Of a stretch of 40,684 nt of DNA, positions 7,911-14,899 are shown piece by piece. Within the stretch, counting starts at the first letter, position 1. Every line of letters starts with the position of its first letter. This DNA is from Butyricicoccus sp. Its GTDB lineage: Bacteria > Bacillota > Clostridia > Oscillospirales > Butyricicoccaceae. The stretch covers positions 1-40,684 of the forward strand of contig JAHHRJ010000017.1 in assembly GCA_020025885.1 (NCBI GenBank). Direction: 5' to 3'. Below the pieces are notes generated by a model that was not told where the DNA came from, did not search any database, and saw only the letters and a program-made list of their open reading frames with translations. The translations under genes and the position numbers were made by a program.

Positions 7911-7991
7911 ATTTTATCTACATTATAAAATATTATGTGACTAAAAAATATAGCACATTGTTGTGCTGATGCCGTTTGCGTCAAATGTATG

Positions 7992-8675
7992 CTAGTCGAT
8001 GCGGGACACAAATGCAACCGCTTTGCCAAGAATCCGAACCCGCTCCAGCTCTTGTCCTATGTATACGATGGGTTCAAACTCAGGGTTTTCCGGCTGCAAA
8101 ATTAGTTTGTCCGGCTGTTTGTAGACCCGCTTGAGCATCGCTTCATCCTCAATTAGGACTGCCGCGATCGTTCCGTTGTCCACATCCTCCTGCTGCCGAA
8201 TGTACACAATGTCTCCATCGTGGATTTGTACCCGCAACCCAAGCATACTGCTGCCTTTGCATTGCAGGGCAAAATCGGCGAGGATATCCTCCGGTATACT
8301 GATGCGGTTATGTATATTTTCAGCCGCCAGAATGGGAGAGCCGCACGCAATCGTACCCAAGAGAGGGATCTCCTTTGTACGGATCGGAAAACAGCCTTCA
8401 GGAAGCGTTGCCTGTTCTGCCGCCTCAGAACTCGCGCCGCTCGCTTCGTCTGATTGTGCACCGTCCTGCGCACAATCGGTACTGGGCAGGAAGAAATAAT
8501 TGGGCGTGACTTCAAGCGCCCAGCATAGACGTTGAATCATATCTGGATCAGGATGGTTCTGATTGTTCTCCCAGTTGCTGATCGAATTGTGTGCCGCCTC
8601 GATGCGGGACGCAAGCTCCCGCTGTGTGAGCTTTTTTGCCTTTCTGGCTGCACGAAGTTTTTCTCCAAACGTCAA
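7992..8675 (-). CDS. Prophage repressor, HTH plus S24 self-cleaving domain (CI-like)
   Basis: This is a LexA/CI-type lysogeny repressor of about 227 residues. The N-terminal XRE helix-turn-helix (LTQRELASRIEAAHNSISNWE) is joined by a Ser/Ala/Glu-rich linker to a peptidase S24 domain. The likely self-cleavage site is Cys-Gly in GTIACGSPIL (about 111-112). The catalytic Ser is in KGSSM (about 143), and the catalytic Lys is in EAMLKR (about 182). Such repressors cleave themselves when RecA is activated, which would make the prophage SOS-inducible. The start is taken as TTG at 8675, because the in-frame GTG at 8684 lies inside the GAGGTG ribosome binding site. The gene is divergent from the Cro-like gene, with operators between them. 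Confidence 0.88.
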   Translation of the reverse strand: MTFGEKLRAARKAKKLTQRELASRIEAAHNSISNWENNQNHPDPDMIQRLCWALEVTPNYFFLPSTDCAQDGAQSDEASGASSEAAEQATLPEGCFPIRTKEIPLLGTIACGSPILAAENIHNRISIPEDILADFALQCKGSSMLGLRVQIHDGDIVYIRQQEDVDNGTIAAVLIEDEAMLKRVYKQPDKLILQPENPEFEPIVYIGQELERVRILGKAVAFVSRID

Positions 8676-8702
8676 GTTCGTCACCTCACTTTTCTTAGCT
8701 TT

Positions 8703-8731
8703 ATCCTAACACATAATTTCGAAATTGTAAA
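8703..8731 (-). promoter_or_regulatory. Repressor-maintenance promoter (PRM-like)
   Basis: On the minus strand, TTTACA, a 17-base spacer and TAGGAT lie upstream of the repressor. The spacer contains the perfect palindrome AATTTCGAAATT (8715-8726), so the repressor could control its own synthesis here. Confidence 0.5.
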
Positions 8732-8868
8732 TGCAGAACTTCGAAATTATCGAAAAATGTCGAAAAATGACGAACAAAATTTCGAAAATATCGAAAAAGT
8801 TGATTGACAATTTCGATAAAATCGGATATTATGGAGGCATGAAATTCGATAACTTCGAAATTTTGGAG
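8715..8868. promoter_or_regulatory. Operator array of the CI/Cro genetic switch
   Basis: The 190 bases between the divergent regulators hold many copies of a TTCGAA/TATCGAA core. Examples are AATTTCGAAATT at 8715-8726, TTCGAA at 8740-8745, TTTCGAAA at 8780-8787, TTTCGATA at 8811-8818, and ATTCGATAACTTCGAAAT at 8844-8861. Additional TCGAAAAA half-sites lie between 8749 and 8797. The sites overlap both promoters. The array is AT-rich and almost free of other sequence patterns, as expected for a repressor control region. Confidence 0.8.
8804..8832 (+). promoter_or_regulatory. Early lytic promoter (PR-like)
   Basis: A perfect TTGACA, a 17-base spacer and TATTAT lie 46 bases before the Cro-like start. 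A TTTCGATA operator sits in the spacer and more TCGAA sites lie just downstream, so repressor binding would block it. Confidence 0.8.
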
Positions 8869-8877
8869 GTGACACAG

Positions 8878-9111
8878 ATGGAGGTTGCGGAAAAGATTCG
8901 CGTATTTCTACAAAAACATGGGATTGAAACTGCTTGTTTGAGCCAGAAAACAGGAATCGCTGTACAAAAACTGGAACTCATTTTAGTGGGGAAACGCCGA
9001 TTGAACTTCGAGGACTATGCAGCCATTTGCAGAGCACTGCATTTGGACATCAGTGCATTCCTAGAACCTTGCGCGCCGCCCAGACGCGCAGCAGGCAGAC
9101 GCGTGGGCTGA
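8878..9111 (+). CDS. Small Cro-like helix-turn-helix protein
   Basis: This protein of about 77 residues begins MEVAEKIRVFLQKHGIE. It has an XRE-like helix-turn-helix pattern (TACLSQKTGIAVQKLELILVGKRRLNFEDYAAICRAL) and a basic tail. It is the first gene of the rightward early operon and faces the repressor, the position of Cro or an anti-repressor in temperate phages. The ATG at 8878 has an ideal GGAGG at 7-8 bases. An upstream in-frame start at 8731 would lie inside the operator array and is rejected. Its DNA target is presumably the TTCGAA sites. Confidence 0.75.
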   Translation: MEVAEKIRVFLQKHGIETACLSQKTGIAVQKLELILVGKRRLNFEDYAAICRALHLDISAFLEPCAPPRRAAGRRVG

Positions 9112-9162
9112 ATCAAAGAACAGCTGATCCCAAAACGAGAAGAGAGAAAGGAGGGGAGGCGT

Positions 9163-9408
9163 ATGGCGATCAATCGCAAAGAGATGCATGCATGGATGCG
9201 CCGTCTGCAAACACGGCACATAGACGCGGCGCAATATGCGATTAAGCGGCGCCAAAAGGGACTCGAACCAAACACGGTGCAATACAGTGCGCGGATCATC
9301 GGGATCGATCCTGCGATGTGTGTGCGGGAGGCAATCCGCAAGACCAAACTGCAAGATGGGGACGCATATACAAAAAATATACGATATGCGAGCTATAACA
9401 GAAAGTGA
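9163..9408 (+). CDS. Small basic phage protein, unknown function
   Basis: The 81-residue protein is rich in Arg and Lys and predicted mostly helical, with an ATG start behind a strong GGAGGGGAGG site. No domain is recognised. It lies between the Cro-like gene and the SbcC/RecF-like ATPase in the early operon, so a role in replication or its control is possible but only a guess. Its end is 10 bases before the next start, in a different frame. Confidence 0.55.
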   Translation: MAINRKEMHAWMRRLQTRHIDAAQYAIKRRQKGLEPNTVQYSARIIGIDPAMCVREAIRKTKLQDGDAYTKNIRYASYNRK

Positions 9409-9418
9409 GGACAAGGAT

Positions 9419-11320
9419 ATGATGGACGTTCAACTGAAAACGCTGGAAATGCAGAACTTTAAGGGCGTGCGTGCCCTGCGCGTGGAATTCTCGGCAGGCG
9501 TGACAAGCATTTATGGGGACAATGGAACGGGCAAGAGCACGATTTATGATGCGCTCATGTGGCTCTTTTTTGGCAGAGATGCGGCAGGAAACGCAAAATT
9601 TACCGTGAAACCCGCGGGACGAGAGGGCGTGACTCCGATGGTGACGGCGATCTGCATGGTCAACGGGCAGCCGCGCAAGTTTTCCAAGGTGCTGCGCGAA
9701 CGATGGTCCAAGCCGCGCGGATTATCCGAACTGCGGTATGATGGGGACACAGTAGACTACACCATAGACGATGTGCCGCGCAAGGAATCCGAGTACAAGC
9801 GTATGGTATCTGAGATCGTAAAGGAGGACTTATTTGCAATGCTCATGGGGGTGCATCATTTTGCACGCGATTTGCCATGGAGAGAGCGGCGGCAGGTGCT
9901 CACAGAGGTATGCGGCTTGCCCGATGATGACACGCTGCTATGTACCACGCAGTTTGCACCCATCAAAAAAGCCATCGGGCAGCGTACGGTGGAGGAATAC
10001 AAGCTGGCACTCGTCACCGAGCGCAAGGGCGTAAACAAGACGCTCGATGCCCTGCCCATTCGCATGGATGAATGTCGGCGCGGCATGGAAACGCTGGAAG
10101 CCAGCAACTATCCCGCGGCGCAGTTGGAGAAAGAACAGCTGGGCGCACAGTGCAAGGCAATCCGCACGGCACTTGCCAAGCTCGATGGGGATGCGATGTT
10201 GAGCGATGCACGCGCGACGCACAAAGCACTTTGTGCAGAGCAGCGTGCGTTGGAAGCGGAAAACGCAGCCCACCGCAAGGCACAGGCGATAAACGATACC
10301 CATGCGGCGGCACAGGCGGAACACATGCTGCTGGAACATGAGCTTACGCGCATTGGCATGGAGATCACGAGCGTGGAGCAGACCATTTTGCAGGGGACAC
10401 AGCGGATCGCGGCGTATGAAACGCAGGCACGGCAGGTGGAGGGCGAAACGTTCACCGCCGAAGCATGTCCGACCTGTGGGCAGACGCTCCCAGAGGAACA
10501 GCTTGCACAGGCAAGGGCACGGTTTGAAGCGGACAAGGCGCAGCGGTTAGATAACCTTGCGAAAGATTGCGCGTTCATGCAGAGCGAAGTGGAACGCGCC
10601 GAGCAGAGCAAACAGCGCAAAACCCACGAGCAGGCACAAAAGATGGCACAGAAAGCAGAATGTGCGGCGCGGCTGGCGGCATGGAGCCAGATGGACGAAA
10701 TCTTGGATCTGCCCGACTACCAAACGCGCAAGTGTGCCCTCGATTTACAGACGGCACAGGTGTTAGACCGCATTGGTGCCCTCGAAAGTGGGCAGGAAGA
10801 TGAGCGCATGCGGCTGACCTGCGAGCTTTCCGCGCTCGAAGCACAGGCGGCAAATGCCGAGCGGGTGCTGGCATCCGAACGGCGTTTGCAGGAAGCGCGG
10901 GAGAGACTCTCAGAACTTGCAAGGGAAAAAGAGACTTGTGTGCACAAACTCAAAGAGTTGGATGATAACATTGCGCTATGTGAGGCGTTCGCGCGGTATA
11001 AGGTGCAGTTTTTGACTCGCGCGGTCAACAGCAGGTTTCAGCTTGCGCAGTTCCGCTTGTTCCATGAGCAGTTAAACGGCGGCATTGCAGATTGCTGTGA
11101 GGTGGTCGTGAACGGCGTGCCCTATGCCGATCTCAACCACGCCATGCAGGTCAATGTAGGACTGGATATCATTCGAACGCTTTCCATGCACTTTGGCGTG
11201 TCTGTCCCCCTCGTGGTGGACAATGCCGAATCAGTCACACAGCTGCAAACGCTGGGATTACAGGTCATTCGTCTGGTGGTATCAGAAAAAGACAAGGTTC
11301 TGCGGGTTGAATGGGAATGA
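9419..11320 (+). CDS. Phage SbcC/RecF-like AAA ATPase with zinc hook
   Basis: A Rad50/SbcC-type ATPase of about 633 residues from the early region of the phage. The N-terminal head has MQNFKGVRALRVEFSAG and an intact Walker A GDNGTGKST (33-41). Coiled coils flank a zinc-hook motif CPTC (350-353), through which two molecules could join. The C-terminal head carries LVVDNAESV at the Walker B/D-loop position, a variant seen in phage relatives instead of the DEP of cellular Rad50. It is likely to act in phage DNA replication or recombination, perhaps tethering or protecting DNA ends. No SbcD-like nuclease lies next to it. Open reading extends upstream to 9236, but the ATG-ATG at 9419 follows a GTGAGGA site and matches the family start. 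Confidence 0.82.
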   Translation: MMDVQLKTLEMQNFKGVRALRVEFSAGVTSIYGDNGTGKSTIYDALMWLFFGRDAAGNAKFTVKPAGREGVTPMVTAICMVNGQPRKFSKVLRERWSKPRGLSELRYDGDTVDYTIDDVPRKESEYKRMVSEIVKEDLFAMLMGVHHFARDLPWRERRQVLTEVCGLPDDDTLLCTTQFAPIKKAIGQRTVEEYKLALVTERKGVNKTLDALPIRMDECRRGMETLEASNYPAAQLEKEQLGAQCKAIRTALAKLDGDAMLSDARATHKALCAEQRALEAENAAHRKAQAINDTHAAAQAEHMLLEHELTRIGMEITSVEQTILQGTQRIAAYETQARQVEGETFTAEACPTCGQTLPEEQLAQARARFEADKAQRLDNLAKDCAFMQSEVERAEQSKQRKTHEQAQKMAQKAECAARLAAWSQMDEILDLPDYQTRKCALDLQTAQVLDRIGALESGQEDERMRLTCELSALEAQAANAERVLASERRLQEARERLSELAREKETCVHKLKELDDNIALCEAFARYKVQFLTRAVNSRFQLAQFRLFHEQLNGGIADCCEVVVNGVPYADLNHAMQVNVGLDIIRTLSMHFGVSVPLVVDNAESVTQLQTLGLQVIRLVVSEKDKVLRVEWE

Positions 11321-11360
11321 TGGAGCAAGCAAAGCAAACAGGCGTGGGAGGTGAAAAGAA

Positions 11361-12110
11361 TTGGCTGAAAGAAGGATGTTTTCCAGAAAGATCGTCAGTG
11401 CGGCACGGTTTTTGCGGATGCCGGCAACGGCACGGCTTTTATACTATGATCTTGGGATGCATGCCGATGATGATGGCATTGTGGAAGCGTTTACGGTGCT
11501 TCAAATGACCCGTGCGGCAGAGGATGATCTGCGTGTGCTCGTCTCCAAGGGGTTTGTGCAGCTTCTCAACGATGATTTGGTCGCGTATCTGTGTGACTGG
11601 AAGACCAATAACTTTATTCGGAAGGATCGCTATATGCCCAGCATGTATCAGGCACTTTTGCCGTCTGGTCAACCAGTGGTGAACCGAGGAAAGGAAAGGA
11701 GAGAGAAGGAAAGGAAAAGACAGGTTAGTTTAGGCGAGAGGAAAAACGAGGACACAAGCAGTTCGCCGGATTTGCCCGATCTCGTTTCGGTGAGAGAATG
11801 TTTTAAAGATTCGTTTGGAAGACAACCGGATGGTTCTTTTCTGGCCAGTATGCAGAATTTGTTACAGGCAGACAAGAGTGCGGAGGAAATTTGTGGGTAT
11901 GTGCGGCAGAGTGCGCAGAAGTCTCCCAGAAATCCGGAGGCGTATATTTTAGCGGCAGTGCGGACTGGGAGCAGGCAGAAGGCTGCCAGCGGTGTGCAGG
12001 AAGCTGCAAAGCAGAATGCGGAGGATGCGCCGCTGGCACAGTGGGAGATTGACTGGCTGGAACAGGTGCAGAGGAGGAGGGCTTCTCAAAGTGGTGAGAG
12101 AAGTTTTTAG
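11361..12110 (+). CDS. Phage replisome organiser / DnaD-like replication protein
   Basis: This 249-residue protein has a TTG start behind GGGAGGTG. The N-terminal third (ERRMFSRKIVSAARFLRMPATARLLYYDLGMHADDDG) is the winged-helix domain found in Firmicutes phage replisome organiser proteins, which bind the phage origin. A charged low-complexity linker follows. The C-terminal part (SVRECFKDSFGR...AEEICGYVRQSAQKSPRNPEAYILAAV) resembles the short helical DnaD-type tail that recruits host replication proteins. No phage helicase or polymerase is nearby, so the host replisome would be needed. The phage origin may lie inside or beside this gene. The downstream end is 20 bases from a LexA-box-like palindrome and then a host repeat. 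Confidence 0.78.
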   Translation: MAERRMFSRKIVSAARFLRMPATARLLYYDLGMHADDDGIVEAFTVLQMTRAAEDDLRVLVSKGFVQLLNDDLVAYLCDWKTNNFIRKDRYMPSMYQALLPSGQPVVNRGKERREKERKRQVSLGERKNEDTSSSPDLPDLVSVRECFKDSFGRQPDGSFLASMQNLLQADKSAEEICGYVRQSAQKSPRNPEAYILAAVRTGSRQKAASGVQEAAKQNAEDAPLAQWEIDWLEQVQRRRASQSGERSF

Positions 12111-12129
12111 GGAGAGTGTTACCCTGAAA

Positions 12130-12143
12130 AGAACAAATGTTCT
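12130..12143. promoter_or_regulatory. LexA-box-like palindrome
   Basis: AGAACAAATGTTCT is a perfect 14-base palindrome and fits the Firmicutes SOS box (CRAACRNRYGTTYG) at every position except the outermost base on each side. It has the same AAC-AAAT-GTT core as the site in the lexA promoter at 35936. It lies in the gap after the replication gene and upstream of the late genes. No strong promoter is evident next to it. Confidence 0.5.
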
Positions 12144-12149
12144 GATTTA

Positions 12150-12500
12150 AATTTTATTGGGAACGCCCAATTGGTTTTTAGTTTGCCTTGAAAGGCTGCA
12201 CGCGCCCGCTGTGCGGCGTTCATACATTCCCACCCTTTGGGCATGAAAGCAGACGCAAGCCGACTTCATCACACCCGCCTGTGGCGGAGCGCATACATTC
12301 TCACCCTTTCGGCGGCTGAAATTGCGATCTGATGGAAAGGGAGGGACAGGATTCATAAGGGCTGGGGAACCGCAAGGTTCTAGCCCTTATGCCGCTGTCG
12401 CCGGCGCGACACTTTCCGCTTGCTTTCCAAAGCAAATCTTGTTTGCAAAAATGAAAAACCTTGGGAATTTCCGACTTGACCCGACAAGCAACATAAAAAA
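12150..12500 (-). repeat. Repeat module C, inverted copy inside the prophage (copy C2)
   Basis: The 426-base gap between the replication gene and the late activator is filled mainly by a minus-oriented C repeat. It has the GAATGTATG internal duplicate (12270-12300 region), the AGCCCTTATG/CATAAGGGCT hairpin near 12355-12392, the gtcgccggcgcgac palindrome and a cttgacccgacaag end. The open frame starting MNPVPPFPSD is the repeat's usual false ORF. No phage gene is seen in this gap. Confidence 0.85.
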
Positions 12501-12536
12501 ACAATCCATTTTTTGAAATAGAAAGGGGGAAATATT

Positions 12537-12845
12537 TTGCGAAAAAGAGGAAAACTCGCCTACCTGCGTGAAATCCTGCACAATTATCCTGAAATCCTCG
12601 CTAAGCCCCAAACCGATTGGAGCCGCAACGAATCCCGCCGCGTCCACATCGTCCAGCAAACACTGGACTACATCGAACGTATGCCCGACGGACGCAGTCG
12701 CCACAAACTGATTGACCTCGTATATTTCCGCAACCGCTACACCCTCAGCGGCGCGGCACTCCAGATTCCCATCGGGGAACGCACCGCCCAACGCTGGAAC
12801 GCGCAGCTCATGGAGCTCATGGCAGAGCAGATGGATCTCCCATAG
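12537..12845 (+). CDS. ArpU/RinA-like late transcription regulator (probable)
   Basis: This basic protein of about 102 residues has a TTG start behind a GAAAGGGGG site. The N-terminal half is helical, with a YLREILHNYPEIL start like phage RinA/ArpU proteins. The C-terminal half (DLVYFRNRYTLSGAALQIPIGERTAQRWNAQLMELMAE) resembles a sigma-70 region 4-type helix-turn-helix. Such proteins switch on late (packaging and head) genes and sit just before the terminase genes, as here. Identity is inferred from pattern and position; another phage DNA-binding protein is possible. Confidence 0.6.
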   Translation: MRKRGKLAYLREILHNYPEILAKPQTDWSRNESRRVHIVQQTLDYIERMPDGRSRHKLIDLVYFRNRYTLSGAALQIPIGERTAQRWNAQLMELMAEQMDLP

Positions 12846-12933
12846 CAAGCCGTATCAAAAAGACAACTTGGCGGAATTTACCACCCCCATTCCGATATGA
12901 TAACCACAGAACAAAAGAAAGGAGGTGTCACGC

Positions 12934-13467
12934 ATTGCAGAAACAAAATTGACCCCAAGGCAGCAACGTTTTGTAGACGAGTATCTCATTGACCGCAATG
13001 CAACCCAAGCAGCAATCCGTGCAGGATACAACCCTAAAAATGCGAGTAAGCTGGGATACAATAACATCCAAAAGCCTGTGGTACAACAAGCCATTCATAC
13101 TGCCATACAGAAACAGCAGAAACGCACAGAGATCACACAGGACAGGGTATTGCAGGAATATGCAAGACTCGCGTTCTTCGATCCGCGCAAGCTGTTCCGT
13201 GCAGACGGTTCGCCCAAACCCATTGAGGCACTCGATGATGATACGGCGGCGGCACTCACCAGCATTGACGTGCGGGAGGAGTACGAGGGCTCAGGAGAGG
13301 AGCGGGTGTTTGTGGGATACACCAAAAAGTATCGGCTGGCAAACAAAATGGGCGCGCTGAACAGCCTTGCAAAGCACATGGGCTTATTTGATGACAAGCA
13401 CAATGGGGAAGAAAAAGAGACAGACAACGGCGTAATTTTGATGCCGGAGGTGAAAGAAGATGGCTGA
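12934..13467 (+). CDS. Phage terminase, small subunit
   Basis: This DNA-recognition subunit of the packaging motor is about 177 residues. The N-terminus TPRQQRFVDEYLIDRNATQAAIRAGY is the typical helix-turn-helix start of Terminase_2-type small subunits. A helical oligomerisation region follows, ending acidic. The start is unusual. GTG at 12925 overlaps the GGAGG ribosome site, while ATT at 12934 has ideal 8-base spacing and gives IAETKLTPRQQ. TTG at 12949 has no site. ATT is chosen with modest confidence. The 3' end overlaps the large subunit by 8 bases, indicating coupled translation. Confidence 0.85.
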   Translation: MAETKLTPRQQRFVDEYLIDRNATQAAIRAGYNPKNASKLGYNNIQKPVVQQAIHTAIQKQQKRTEITQDRVLQEYARLAFFDPRKLFRADGSPKPIEALDDDTAAALTSIDVREEYEGSGEERVFVGYTKKYRLANKMGALNSLAKHMGLFDDKHNGEEKETDNGVILMPEVKEDG

Positions 13468-14896
13468 TATCGTTTGGCAGCCGCAGCCGAGACAGGCGCA
13501 GTTTATGCAGCGAGCAGAGGAAGAAGCTCTTTATGGAGGTGCGGCAGGCGGCGGCAAAAGTGAAGCACTCATCATCGAAGCACTCCGGCAAGTGCACATT
13601 CCCCATTATCGGGCACTGATTCTGCGCAAGACCTACCCCGAACTTTCCGAACTGATCGACAAGAGCCGCAAATACTACCCGCCCGCCTTTCCCGGCTGTA
13701 AGTTCAACGAGACAAAGCACTGCTGGACATTTCCGAGCGGAGCGCGTATCACGTTCGGTGCAATGCAGCGGGAGCAGGATAAGTACAAGTATCAGGGACG
13801 CGCCTTCGACTTCATCGGCTTTGATGAACTGACACACTTCACCTATGACCAGTACAGTTACCTCGTGTCTCGTAACCGCCCGAATGGTTCCGGTACGCGC
13901 GTCTATATGCGCGCAACGGCAAACCCCGGCGGCGTGGGGCATGGATGGGTCAAAGACAGGTTCATTACTGCCGCGCCCCCGATGACGCCTATCGCAGATA
14001 CGGTACAGGTCGTTTTCCCAGATGGGCACAGTGAACAGCGCGAAAAACGTAGAATCTTTGTACCAAGCACGGTATTTGACAATGCCGCCTTGATGACAAA
14101 CGACCCTGACTATGTGGCGCGTTTGGCATCCCTCTCGGAAGCAGATAAGAAAGCCTTGCTCTACGGCGATTGGGACAGTTTTTCCGGTCAGGTATTCACC
14201 GAATGGCGCAACGATCCTGCCCACTATCAGGACAGGCTTTGGAGTCATGTGATCGAGCCGTTTAAAATTCCGGTGAGCTGGAAAATTTATCGCGGCTTTG
14301 ATTTCGGCTATGCACGACCCTTTTCCGTGGGCTGGTACGCAGTAGACCATGACGGCTGCATGTATCGAATCCGTGAGCTATACGGCTGCACAGGCGAGCC
14401 GAATGTCGGTGTCAAGTGGGAGCCTGCACGCATTGCAAGCGAGATCCACCGCATTGAACAGGACGACCCCAATCTCAAAGGGCGTACCATTCATGGCATT
14501 GCAGATCCTGCGATCACCAAAGCCGAGATGGGCGAGAGCGTCGCAGAGATCATGGAACGAGCGGGCATTTACTTTGATTCCGGAGATCATCAGCGCATTG
14601 CGGGAAAGATGCAATTGCACCACCGTCTCGCCTTTGACGAAAGCGGCAGGGCGCGGCTGTATATCTTTTCCACCTGCAAGCACTGTATCCGCACGCTGCC
14701 TGCCCTTGTTTACGATGAAACGGACGTGGAGGACATCAACACCGAGGGCGAGGATCATATTTACGATGAGCTGCGCTATGTGGCGATGGAAAATCCTGTA
14801 AACCCACCGGAGACACGCGCAGAGCCGCCGAAGGCATACAGTCCGCTGGACGGCGAAACACAAGCAAAACCAAGGTATACGTTTTTTAGGAGGTGA
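13460..14896 (+). CDS. Phage terminase, large subunit
   Basis: The ATP-driven DNA-packaging motor and nuclease is complete at 478 residues. Its ATPase domain has Walker A GGAAGGGKS (26-34) and Walker B IGFDE (Asp122-Glu123). The RNase H-like nuclease domain begins with RGFDFGYARPFSVGW, where the first Asp is a metal ligand. Further acidic residues come from GIADPAI and the C-terminal EGEDHIYDELRY stretch. It would cut concatemeric phage DNA and thread it through the portal. It lies between the small subunit and portal genes, the standard order. No truncation or frameshift is seen, so packaging could be functional. Confidence 0.93.
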   Translation: MADIVWQPQPRQAQFMQRAEEEALYGGAAGGGKSEALIIEALRQVHIPHYRALILRKTYPELSELIDKSRKYYPPAFPGCKFNETKHCWTFPSGARITFGAMQREQDKYKYQGRAFDFIGFDELTHFTYDQYSYLVSRNRPNGSGTRVYMRATANPGGVGHGWVKDRFITAAPPMTPIADTVQVVFPDGHSEQREKRRIFVPSTVFDNAALMTNDPDYVARLASLSEADKKALLYGDWDSFSGQVFTEWRNDPAHYQDRLWSHVIEPFKIPVSWKIYRGFDFGYARPFSVGWYAVDHDGCMYRIRELYGCTGEPNVGVKWEPARIASEIHRIEQDDPNLKGRTIHGIADPAITKAEMGESVAEIMERAGIYFDSGDHQRIAGKMQLHHRLAFDESGRARLYIFSTCKHCIRTLPALVYDETDVEDINTEGEDHIYDELRYVAMENPVNPPETRAEPPKAYSPLDGETQAKPRYTFFRR

Positions 14897-14899
14897 CCC

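Noticed and set aside
7680..7990. Prophage attachment site next to rnpB
   Set aside because: No direct repeat shared by 7680-7990 and 24198-24700 could be found by eye, so no att site is called.
13256..14350. Long minus-strand frame (364 codons) opposite the terminase genes
   Set aside because: It is the mirror frame of a conserved terminase pair and has no start signal or family features.
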